NCBI GenBank assembly: GCA_023428785.1
Contig: JAEYWU010000108.1
Span: 1-24,009 of the forward strand
Length of the DNA stretch: 24,009 nt
Reading direction: 5' to 3'
Source: Pseudomonadota bacterium
GTDB taxonomy: Bacteria; Pseudomonadota; Alphaproteobacteria; Caulobacterales; Caulobacteraceae
Part shown: positions 1 to 6,733 of the stretch, piece by piece
Layout: every line of letters begins with the position of its first letter
Position numbering within the stretch: position 1 is the stretch's first letter
The notes under the pieces: generated by a model
What the model saw: only the letters and a program-made list of their open reading frames with translations
What the model was told of the DNA's origin: nothing
Database searches by the model: none
Translations under genes and position numbers: made by a program

Positions 1-101
1 CCCCCCCCCCCCCCCCCCCCAAAATTAACCGCGCGCCCCGCCGCCGGCCCCCCCTTCCTGAAGCGCTCCAAGGGAAAGGGATAAGCGCCCCAGGTCGTCT
101 C
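1..101. other. contig-edge low-complexity sequence, no gene
   Basis: The first 20 bases are all C, followed by a short AT patch and then a CCG/GCC-rich stretch up to the katG stop codon. I see no coding signal. A run of 20 C next to GC-rich sequence at the very edge looks like an assembly or sequencing artefact (a poly-G read tail seen on the other strand) rather than genomic sequence. Any katG terminator would lie here, but no hairpin followed by a T-run is visible. Confidence 0.6.
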
Positions 102-2342
102 CTAGCCGGCCGACCGTTCGGCCCGCAGCGCGGGTCCGGCCAGATCGTACCGGTCGTTTTCCATCACCTGCACCCAGGCCCGGACGAAGTCCTTGATGAA
201 CTTGTCGCCCGCATCGGCCGAGGCATAGACCTCCGCCAGCGCCCGAAGCTGGGAGTTGGAGCCGAACACCAGGTCGGTCCGGGTCGCGGTCCAGCGCTGC
301 TTGCCGGTTTCGCGGTCCGTGCCCACGAAGGTCTCGTCGGAGGTGTCGTCGGCCTGTTTCCAGGCCGTCTTCATGTCCAGCAGGTTGACGAAGAAGTCGT
401 TCGTCAGCTGGCCCGGCCGATCCGTGAACACCCCATCTTTGGAGTCCTTGAAGTTCGCGCCCAGCACCCTCAGGCCGCCCACCAGCACCGTCATCTGCGG
501 CGCCGTCAGGCCCAGCAGCTGCGCCCGGTCGACCAGCATCTCTTCGGTCGGGACATTGAACTTGACCTGCAGATAGTTCCGGAAGCCGTCGGCCCGAGGC
601 TCCAGCACCTTGAAGCTGTCGGCGTCGGTCTGCTCGGCCGTCGCGTCCGTCCGGCCCGGCGTGAAGGGGACCTCGATGGTCTTGCCCGCGGCCCTGGCCG
701 CCTGCTCGATGCCCACCGAGCCGCCCAGCACGATCAGGTCGGCGATCGAGACGTTCAGGCCCGAGGCCGACTGGATGTCCTCATAGGCCTTGAGGACCTT
801 GGCCAGCTTGGCGGGTTCGTTGACCTCCCAGTCCTTCTGCGGAGCCAGGCGGATGCGGGCGCCGTTCGCGCCGCCCCGGTGGTCAGAGCCGCGCCAGGTC
901 GCCGCCGACGCCCAGGCCGTGCGCACCAGGTCCGAAACCGGCAGGCCCGAGTTGGCGATCCGCTCCTTGAGCGCCTTCACATCGGCCTCTGTCAGCTTGG
1001 GTCCCGTGTGCGCCGGGATCGGGTCCTGCCAGATCAGGTCCTCGGCCGGAACTTCAGGCCCGAGGTAGCGGGCCTTGGGGCCCATGTCCCGGTGGCACAG
1101 CTTGAACCAGGCCCGCGCGAACTGGTCGGCGAAGTAGGCCGGGTCAGCCCGGAACTTCTCCATGATCTTGCGGTACTCGGGGTCGACCTTGAAGGCCATG
1201 TCGGCCGTCGTCATCATCGTCGGGACCTTCTTGCCCGGCGTATGGGCGGCCGGCGCGAGGGTCTCTTCCGGATTGCCGACCGGCTGCCACTGCTTGGCCC
1301 CGGCCGGGCTCCTCACCAGCTCGTACTCGTGGTCCAGCAGCATGTCGAAATAGGACATGTCCCAGGTGATCGGCGTCGGCGTCCAGGCGCCCTCGATGCC
1401 CGAGGTAATGGTGTGGTCGCCCATGCCGCTCTCATGGCCGGACATCCAGCCGAAGCCCTGCTGGGCGATGTCGCCGCCCTCGGGGCTGACGCCGACCTTC
1501 TTGGTGTCGCCGGCGCCGTGCGCCTTGCCGAAGGTGTGGCCACCCGCCGTCAGGGCCGCCGTCTCGACGTCATTCATCCCCATCCGTTCGAAGGTGATGC
1601 GGATGTCACGGGCGGACTGCAGCGCCTCCGGCACGCCGCCCGGGCCTTCAGGGTTCACGTAGATCAGGCCCATCTGGATGGCCGCCAGCGGCTCTTCCAG
1701 CGCCATGTCCTTGTCCGGCTGGATGCGGGTCTCATTGCCTTCATCGCCGACCCAGTGCTCCTCGGTGCCCCAGTAGACGTCCTTCTCGGGCTCCCAGACG
1801 TCGGCGCGGCCGCCGCCGAAGCCGAAGACCGGCCCGCCCATGCTTTCAATGGCCACGTTTCCGGCCAGGATCATCAGGTCCGCCCAGCTCAGGTTTGCGC
1901 CGTACTTCTGCTTGATCGGCCACAGCAGACGCCGCGCCTTGTCCAGGTTGCCGTTGTCCGGCCAGCTGTTCAGCGGTGCGAACCGCTGTTGGCCGGCGCC
2001 CGCGCCGCCGCGGCCGTCGCCGGTCCGATAGGTGCCCGCCGAGTGCCAGGCCATGCGGATGAAGAACGGCCCATAGTGGCCATAGTCCGCCGGCCACCAG
2101 GGCTGGCTGTCGGTCATCAGGGCGTGCAGGTCCTTCTTGACCGCGTCGTAGTCGAGCTTCTTGAAGGCCTCGGCATAGCTGAAGTCGTCGCCCATCGGAT
2201 CGCCGGTCCGTCCCTGCTGATGCAGGATGTCGACCGCCAGGTGATTGGGCCACCAGTCGCGGTTGGTCCGCCCCAGCAGGGATCGGAGCGCGCCGCGTTC
2301 CTTCTTCGGGTCGCTCAGGGGATCTCCGGCGTTTCCGTCCAT
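102..2342 (-). CDS. katG: bifunctional catalase-peroxidase KatG
   Basis: Heme enzyme that dismutates hydrogen peroxide and oxidises small donors with peroxide, a main H2O2 defence. From the chosen ATG the protein has 746 residues, close to the family's usual 720-750. The N-terminal peroxidase domain carries the distal triad Arg96-Trp99-His100 in FIRMAWHSAGTYR. The Trp99-Tyr228-Met254 set that forms the catalase cross-link is complete (Tyr in GLIYVNPEG, Met in ERMGMNDVE). The proximal heme ligand is His269 in TAGGHTFGKAHG. A second, degenerate peroxidase-like domain fills the C-terminal half, as usual. The frame stays open 18 codons upstream, but the ATG at 2342 has an AGGA box about 10 bases before it and starts the normal MDGNAGDP-like N-terminus. 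There is no signal peptide, so it is cytoplasmic. It is divergent from the S4 gene across a 105-bp gap that may hold a LysR-type (OxyR) site. Confidence 0.97.
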   Translation of the reverse strand: MDGNAGDPLSDPKKERGALRSLLGRTNRDWWPNHLAVDILHQQGRTGDPMGDDFSYAEAFKKLDYDAVKKDLHALMTDSQPWWPADYGHYGPFFIRMAWHSAGTYRTGDGRGGAGAGQQRFAPLNSWPDNGNLDKARRLLWPIKQKYGANLSWADLMILAGNVAIESMGGPVFGFGGGRADVWEPEKDVYWGTEEHWVGDEGNETRIQPDKDMALEEPLAAIQMGLIYVNPEGPGGVPEALQSARDIRITFERMGMNDVETAALTAGGHTFGKAHGAGDTKKVGVSPEGGDIAQQGFGWMSGHESGMGDHTITSGIEGAWTPTPITWDMSYFDMLLDHEYELVRSPAGAKQWQPVGNPEETLAPAAHTPGKKVPTMMTTADMAFKVDPEYRKIMEKFRADPAYFADQFARAWFKLCHRDMGPKARYLGPEVPAEDLIWQDPIPAHTGPKLTEADVKALKERIANSGLPVSDLVRTAWASAATWRGSDHRGGANGARIRLAPQKDWEVNEPAKLAKVLKAYEDIQSASGLNVSIADLIVLGGSVGIEQAARAAGKTIEVPFTPGRTDATAEQTDADSFKVLEPRADGFRNYLQVKFNVPTEEMLVDRAQLLGLTAPQMTVLVGGLRVLGANFKDSKDGVFTDRPGQLTNDFFVNLLDMKTAWKQADDTSDETFVGTDRETGKQRWTATRTDLVFGSNSQLRALAEVYASADAGDKFIKDFVRAWVQVMENDRYDLAGPALRAERSAG

Positions 2343-2447
2343 GGTCGCGTTCCTATCTGCTGTAGGGTTGTATTGAGACCCGTGTTCTACCCCCAACAGG
2401 CGATTAGGCTAAGTCGATAATCTCGATGCTCAGAATAGGTTTTGTTT
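2343..2447. promoter_or_regulatory. katG / S4 divergent intergenic region with LysR-type dyad
   Basis: This 105-bp gap is unusually AT-rich for the window and must hold the promoters of both katG (minus) and the S4 gene (plus). At 2414-2426 there is a T-N11-A dyad, TCGA-TAATC-TCGA, the general shape of a LysR-family operator. TTAG-G-CTAA lies just to its left at 2405-2413. KatG is a classic OxyR target, so an OxyR operator here is plausible. The sequence does not match the full ATAG-N7-CTAT OxyR consensus, so the assignment is tentative. A GATAAT at 2416-2421 could be a -10 for the S4 gene, but I see no good -35. Confidence 0.3.
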
Positions 2448-2792
2448 ATGGATGAGGGGGTCTGTCGGATCGACGTCTGGCTATGGCGCGCGCGCTTCTT
2501 CAAGACGCGCGGGCTGGCCGCGCGGTTCGTCGAGGGCGGTAAGGTCCGCCGCACCCGGCCAGGTTCGGGCGAAGTACGGCTCGACAAGGCCAGCCGTACA
2601 GCGAGGCAGTCGGACCACCTCGTCTTCGTCCTGGGCAGCCGCCTGATCGACCTCACCATCCTGTCCTGCGGCGACCGCCGCGGCCCGGCGGCGGAGGCGC
2701 GGGCGTTGTATCGGCTTGAGGGCGAGTTGACTTCCGGCTCCGGGCAGCCCATGTCCGGCGCCGCCCAGAACGAGCCGTCCTCCCCAGAATGA
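2448..2792 (+). CDS. S4-domain RNA-binding protein (Hsp15-like)
   Basis: Small basic protein of 114 residues. An S4 RNA-binding fold covers about residues 4-60 (CRIDVWLWRARFFKTR, then AARFVEGGKVR), with the family's RRGPAAEARALY tail afterwards. Hsp15 relatives bind 50S subunits carrying stalled nascent chains; that this protein does the same is inference. The ATG at 2448 has a TAGG box eight bases upstream and gives the normal family N-terminus. Its stop overlaps the ferredoxin start in an ATGA, so the two are probably translationally coupled. An S4 gene just before fdxA and carD is a recurring alphaproteobacterial arrangement, which supports the call. Confidence 0.88.
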   Translation: MDEGVCRIDVWLWRARFFKTRGLAARFVEGGKVRRTRPGSGEVRLDKASRTARQSDHLVFVLGSRLIDLTILSCGDRRGPAAEARALYRLEGELTSGSGQPMSGAAQNEPSSPE

Positions 2793-3130
2793 CCTACATC
2801 GTCACCGACGCCTGCGTGCGCTGCAAGTTCATGGACTGCGTCGAGGTTTGCCCCGTCGACTGCTTCTATGAGGGCGAGAACTTCCTCGTCATCAGCCCGG
2901 ACGAGTGCATCGACTGCGGCGTCTGCGAGCCTGAGTGCCCGGTCGACGCCATCAAGCCCGACACCGAGGACGAGCCCGACGGCAAGTGGCTGCAGGTCAA
3001 CGCCACCTACGCCAAATCCTGGCCGAACATCACCGTCAAGGGCGCGCCGCCCGCCGACGCCGAGCAGTTCGAGCGCGAGACCGGCAAGTTCGAGAAGTAC
3101 TTCTCCGACAAACCTGGCAAGGGCTCCTGA
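2789..3130 (+). CDS. fdxA: seven-iron ferredoxin FdxA
   Basis: Electron carrier of 113 residues with one [3Fe-4S] and one [4Fe-4S] cluster. All ligands expected for the Azotobacter FdI-type seven-iron family are present: Cys9, Cys17 and Cys50 for the 3Fe cluster, and Cys21, Cys40, Cys43 and Cys46 for the 4Fe cluster, in CxxxxCVEVCP and CIDCGVCEPECP. The C-terminal half (about 55-113) is the usual extension of this subfamily (TYAKSWPNIT, then a charged helix). It is cytoplasmic. Its redox partner is unknown, although related ferredoxins have been linked to redox-stress responses. It overlaps the S4 stop by four bases and has no promoter of its own. Confidence 0.96.
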   Translation: MTYIVTDACVRCKFMDCVEVCPVDCFYEGENFLVISPDECIDCGVCEPECPVDAIKPDTEDEPDGKWLQVNATYAKSWPNITVKGAPPADAEQFERETGKFEKYFSDKPGKGS

Positions 3131-3393
3131 CGTCGGGGCGGCCGGAATCAGGCCGATCCACGACGTTTTGAAATTGCGACATTTTGTGCTATGGTCTGGC
3201 GACAGGTCGGGCGGCGTCGCGGATTTCGCGGGCCGCCCTCCTTATTGAAGACGCCGTCCTTCAAGGCGGCCAGCATCGAGGTCGGGTGTCTCTTCTCAGG
3301 TAATGAGAGCGGTTTGAAGCGGTGGGGCCTCCCCGCCGTGACCGGGCGTCGCTTCGGCGCCGGGATGGTCTTCCTCGCAGAAAGAGGTGAGCA
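3131..3393 (+). promoter_or_regulatory. carD promoter and long structured leader
   Basis: No gene is visible in this 263-bp gap. A promoter-like pair sits at 3168-3173 (TTGAAA) and 3190-3195 (TATGGT) with a 16-bp spacer, preceded by GC as in Caulobacter housekeeping -10 elements. If used, the message would carry a leader of roughly 190 bases. The leader holds a stable stem at 3320-3327 / 3331-3338 (eight pairs, one G-T, three-base loop), followed by a GC-rich element around 3342-3365 closed by a TTCG-type loop. A ribosome-binding site, AGAGGTGAG, lies just before the carD ATG. The promoter is inferred; the stems are seen directly. Confidence 0.5.
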
Positions 3394-3909
3394 ATGAGCA
3401 AGAGCGGTCTGGATTTCAAGGTCGGCGACAGCGTCGTCTATCCGGCGCACGGCGTCGGCAAGGTCGCGGGCATCGAGACCCAGGAAGTCGCCGGCATGGC
3501 GCTCGAGGTCTACGTCATCACCTTCGACCACGAGAAGATGACCCTGCGCGTTCCGACCAAGAAGGCCGTATCGGCCGGCCTGCGCTCGCTGGCCGGTGAA
3601 ACCGTCGTGACCAAGGCGCTGACGACCTTGAAGGGCCGCGCCCGTATCAAGCGCACCATGTGGTCGCGCCGCGCCCAGGAATACGAAGCCAAGATCAACT
3701 CGGGCGACCTGGTCTCGATCGCGGAAGTGGTCCGTGACCTGCACCGGGCCGACAACCAGCCGGAACAGTCCTACTCGGAGCGCCAGCTCTATGAATCGGC
3801 TCTGGACCGCATGGCCCGCGAAGTCGCCGCGATCGAGCGTATCGACCGTGAGGCCGCCGTCGCCCTCCTGACCAAGTCGCTGATCAAGCCGGCCGCAGCG
3901 GCCGCCTGA
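3394..3909 (+). CDS. carD: CarD/CdnL-family RNA polymerase-binding regulator
   Basis: Cytoplasmic transcription factor of 171 residues, normal for the family. The N-terminal CarD_TRCF domain (about 5-65, KVGDSVVYPAHGVGKVAGIE) binds the RNA polymerase beta subunit. The helical C-terminal part (about 70-160) contacts the upstream edge of the -10 element and stabilises open complexes. In Caulobacter the orthologue CdnL supports rRNA and biosynthetic gene expression. The start is fixed by a strong AGAGGTGAG box five bases before the ATG. The protein ends in KPAAAAA; an Ala-Ala tail is the type of C-terminus that ClpXP recognises, and Caulobacter CdnL is reported to be a ClpXP substrate, so this may be a degron. 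Transcription ends at the hairpin at 3939-3960. Confidence 0.95.
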   Translation: MSKSGLDFKVGDSVVYPAHGVGKVAGIETQEVAGMALEVYVITFDHEKMTLRVPTKKAVSAGLRSLAGETVVTKALTTLKGRARIKRTMWSRRAQEYEAKINSGDLVSIAEVVRDLHRADNQPEQSYSERQLYESALDRMAREVAAIERIDREAAVALLTKSLIKPAAAAA

Positions 3910-3932
3910 TCCAGCCGACAGGCTCCGGATAC

Positions 3933-3964
3933 AAAAAACCCCCGGCCTCGCGGCCGGGGGTTTT
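3933..3964. terminator. bidirectional intrinsic terminator between carD and gltA
   Basis: A nine-pair GC stem, CCCCCGGCC at 3939-3947 and GGCCGGGGG at 3952-3960, encloses a four-base loop. Six A lie to its left and four T to its right, so it reads as an intrinsic terminator on both strands. It sits between two converging genes, 24 bases after the carD stop and 24 bases after the gltA stop on the other strand. Confidence 0.93.
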
Positions 3965-3987
3965 ACTTTGTCCGGTTGTCGGACCGA

Positions 3988-5271
3988 TCAGCCGCGCTGG
4001 CTGATCGGCACGTAGGCCCGCTCTGTCGGGCCGGTGTAGAGCTGGCGTGGACGACCGATCTTCTGCGATGGGTCTTCCATCATTTCCTGCCACTGGGCGA
4101 TCCAGCCGACGGTACGGGCAAGGGCGAACAGCACGGTGAACATGGTGGTCGGGAAGCCCATCGCCGACAGGGTGATGCCCGAGTAGAAGTCGACGTTCGG
4201 GAACAGTTTGCGCTCCTGGAAATACTCGTCGTTCAGAGCGACGCGTTCCAGCTCGCGGGCCACCTGCAGCAGCGGATCGTTCGGATCGCCAACGGCGTCC
4301 AGAACCTCGTAGGCGCTTTCCTGCATGACCTTCGCGCGCGGGTCGTAGTTCTTGTACACGCGGTGGCCGAAGCCCATCAGCTTGTACTTCTTGTCCTTCA
4401 CGCCGGCGATGAACTCCGGGATCTTCTCCGGGGTTCCGATCTCCTTGAGCATGTTCAGCGCCTCCTCGTTGGCGCCGCCGTGCGACGGCCCCCAGAGGCA
4501 GGCGATGCCGGCGGCGATACAGGCGAACGGATTGGCGCCCGAAGAGCCAGCCAGACGCACCGTCGAGGTCGAGGCGTTCTGCTCATGGTCGGCATGCAGG
4601 ATGAAGATGCGGTCCATGGCCTTGGCCAGGATCGGGTTCACCTCATAGTCCTCCGCCGGCACGGCGAAGCACATGCGCAGAAAATTCTCGGAGTAGCTCA
4701 GCTCGTTGCGCGGCGTGATGAACGGCTGGCCCATGTGGTACTTGAAGGCGCGGGCCGCGATCGTGGGCATCTTGGCGATCAGGCGGATGGCCGAGATGTT
4801 GCGCTGGACCGGATCATGGATGTCGAGGCTGTCGTGGTAGAAGGCCGAAAGGGCGCCGACGGTGCCGACCATGATGGCCATCGGGTGAGCGTCGCGGCGG
4901 AAGCCTTCGAAGAAGCGGTCGAACTGCTGATGCAGCATGGTGTGCATCGTGATCGAGCGCTCGAACGTCTCGTACTCCGAAGCCGTCGGCAGCTCACCGC
5001 GCAGCAGCAGGTGGCAAACCTCGACGAAGTTGGACTTCGAAGCCAGCTGGTCGATCGGATAGCCGCGGTGAAGCAGGACGCCCGCGTCGCCGTCGATGTA
5101 GGTCAGGCCGGACTCGCACGAGGCGGTCGAGGTGAAACCCGGGTCGAAGGTGAAGGCGTCGGTGGCCCCATAGAGCTTGCGGATGTCGATCACGTCGGGG
5201 CCGGTGGTCCCCTTCAGGATCGGCAGGTCGACGGTCTTGTCCGCAATCTTCAGCGTGGCGTTTTCGGTCAT
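3988..5271 (-). CDS. gltA: citrate synthase
   Basis: Condenses acetyl-CoA with oxaloacetate to citrate, the entry step of the TCA cycle. The 427-residue protein is the hexameric, type II bacterial form, aligning almost residue for residue with the E. coli enzyme. Catalytic residues are His264 (GPSHGGANEE), His303 (FGHRVYKNYDPR) and Asp361 (NVDFYSG). His226 and His229 in ILHADHEQNAST line the active site. The ATG at 5271 has an AGGA box seven bases upstream. It follows gltX on the same strand after 55 bp and probably has its own promoter in that gap, so it need not be fully co-transcribed. It ends facing carD at a shared terminator. Confidence 0.98.
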   Translation of the reverse strand: MTENATLKIADKTVDLPILKGTTGPDVIDIRKLYGATDAFTFDPGFTSTASCESGLTYIDGDAGVLLHRGYPIDQLASKSNFVEVCHLLLRGELPTASEYETFERSITMHTMLHQQFDRFFEGFRRDAHPMAIMVGTVGALSAFYHDSLDIHDPVQRNISAIRLIAKMPTIAARAFKYHMGQPFITPRNELSYSENFLRMCFAVPAEDYEVNPILAKAMDRIFILHADHEQNASTSTVRLAGSSGANPFACIAAGIACLWGPSHGGANEEALNMLKEIGTPEKIPEFIAGVKDKKYKLMGFGHRVYKNYDPRAKVMQESAYEVLDAVGDPNDPLLQVARELERVALNDEYFQERKLFPNVDFYSGITLSAMGFPTTMFTVLFALARTVGWIAQWQEMMEDPSQKIGRPRQLYTGPTERAYVPISQRG

Positions 5272-5315
5272 ATGGATATCCTGTGACGCCGGGGGAGCGG
5301 CGTGATGTTGCGGCT

Positions 5316-5343
5316 CTTATAGCGCGTCAGCGCCGATGGGAAA
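5316..5343 (-). promoter_or_regulatory. candidate gltA promoter
   Basis: On the minus strand, TTTCCC (5338-5343) and TATAAG (5316-5321) are separated by 16 bp, with GC directly before TATAAG as in Caulobacter sigma-73 promoters. The -35 lies inside the last codons of gltX. The leader to the gltA ATG would be about 38 bases. It is supported by position and -10 quality only; the -35 is weak. Confidence 0.4.
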
Positions 5344-6733
5344 GCGCGTCCTCCAAACGGCCGAGGCTTTCGGCCTTGCCGAGGGCGCTGAGGGTTTTGG
5401 AGATATCGGGGGACGGAGCGCCGGCTGCAAGCGCGGCGCGCAGGGCCGGCCCGACCTTGCCCATCCCCACGCCTTCGTCCTCGACGAAGGTCTTTATGAC
5501 GGTCTCCAGCGTGGCGGGATCCCAGCTATCGGCGCCGGCCAGGCGCGGGCTGAGACGGCCGAGGCGGTCTACCGCTTCCTCGGTCAGCTGATCGGCGGGC
5601 TTGCCCTCGATGATCAGGGGGCGCGCCTTGAGGACGAACTCGGACTGGTCGGCCAGCTTGATCAGGGTGTCGGCCCGGTCCTTGATCATCGGAATGGCGG
5701 CGGTGAGCCGAAGCTGTTCGGCTTCGGTCAGTTCGCGGCCGCGCGAGGTCCAGACCTTTGCCACCAGTCCGGCGAGACGCTCGTCGTCGGCCTGACGAAT
5801 CCAGTGGCCATTGACGTGGTTCAGCTTGTCGAAGTCGAGGCGGGCCGGGGCGCGGCCGATGTGCTCGAGGTCGAACCAGCTCTGCGCCTGGGCGTCCGAG
5901 AAGAGCTCGTCGTCGCCGTGCGACCAGCCAAGGCGGGTCAGATAATTGCGCATCGCCTCGGGCAGGTAGCCCTCTTCGGCGTATTCGGCGACCGAGGTCG
6001 CGCCGTGGCGCTTGGACAGCTTCTTGCCGTCCGGGCCGTGGATCAGCGGCACATGGGCGAAGACCGGCCGGTCCCATCCCATCGCGTCATAGATCAGCGC
6101 CTGGCGCGGGGTGTTGTTGAGGTGGTCGTCACCCCGGATGACGTGGCTGACTCCCATGTCGTGGTCGTCGACGACCACGGCGAGGTTGTAGGTCGGGTCG
6201 CCGGAGGAACGCAGCAGCACGAGGTCGTCCAGGTCCTTGGACGGGAAGCGCACTTCGCCCTGAACCGCGTCCTGGATCAGGATCGGCTCATCGACGGGCG
6301 TGCGGAAGCGGATGACGTGGGGCTGGCCGATCTCGGCCTCGGTCGGGGTCCGGTCACGCCAGGTGGAACGCAGGGCGCGGCCCTCGGCGCGGGCCTGCTC
6401 GCGCTGGGTCTCTGTCTCCTCGGCGGTCATGAAACAGCGGAAGGCGGCTCCGCGCTCGAGCAGGGCCTGAACCACCTCGCGGTGACGGTCGGCGCGCTGG
6501 AATTGGTAGACGGGCTCCTCGTCTGAGGCGAGGCCGAGCCAGGCGAAACCCTCAAACAGGATGTCGACATTCTCCTGGGTCGACCGCTCGCGGTCGGTGT
6601 CCTCCACGCGGATCAGGAACTTTCCGCCGTGGCGGCGCGCGTATAGGTAGTTGAACAAGGCCGTTCGCGCGGTTCCAATGTGCATGGAGCCGGTGGGCGA
6701 GGGGGCGATACGGGTGACGACGGTGCGGGACAT
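5327..6733 (-). CDS. gltX: glutamyl-tRNA synthetase
   Basis: Class I aminoacyl-tRNA synthetase charging tRNA(Glu) from glutamate and ATP; in organisms with GatCAB it may also mischarge tRNA(Gln). It has 468 residues, the usual length. The Rossmann catalytic domain starts at TRIAPSPTGSMHIG (HIGH-type motif near residues 18-20). The KMSKS-type motif is KLSKR at about 238-242. A helical anticodon-binding region fills the C-terminus. The open frame runs much further upstream, but the conserved N-terminus fixes the start at the ATG at 6733. No Shine-Dalgarno box is seen. A GCTATAAC -10 at 6744-6751 would start the message only a few bases before the ATG, so it may be near-leaderless. The start region overlaps the comEC start on the other strand. 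Confidence 0.96.
   Translation of the reverse strand: MSRTVVTRIAPSPTGSMHIGTARTALFNYLYARRHGGKFLIRVEDTDRERSTQENVDILFEGFAWLGLASDEEPVYQFQRADRHREVVQALLERGAAFRCFMTAEETETQREQARAEGRALRSTWRDRTPTEAEIGQPHVIRFRTPVDEPILIQDAVQGEVRFPSKDLDDLVLLRSSGDPTYNLAVVVDDHDMGVSHVIRGDDHLNNTPRQALIYDAMGWDRPVFAHVPLIHGPDGKKLSKRHGATSVAEYAEEGYLPEAMRNYLTRLGWSHGDDELFSDAQAQSWFDLEHIGRAPARLDFDKLNHVNGHWIRQADDERLAGLVAKVWTSRGRELTEAEQLRLTAAIPMIKDRADTLIKLADQSEFVLKARPLIIEGKPADQLTEEAVDRLGRLSPRLAGADSWDPATLETVIKTFVEDEGVGMGKVGPALRAALAAGAPSPDISKTLSALGKAESLGRLEDALSHRR

Noticed and set aside
879..2420. 513-codon plus-strand open frame opposite katG
   Set aside because: Long antisense frames are expected in high-GC genes. The translation is rich in Arg, Val, Leu and Gly with no recognisable domain, while the minus strand encodes a complete catalase-peroxidase.
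2405..2440. Full OxyR operator of the ATAG-N7-CTAT type upstream of katG
   Set aside because: I tried several registers; no more than a few positions agree with the consensus. Only a general LysR-type dyad is kept.
3191..3397. 68-codon open frame in the carD leader
   Set aside because: Its ATG overlaps the predicted -10 element, it has no ribosome-binding site, and the translation looks like random GC-rich sequence.
3976..5286. 436-codon plus-strand open frame opposite gltA
   Set aside because: It mirrors the gltA gene almost end to end and crosses its terminator-side stop; the composition is that of a GC-driven shadow frame.
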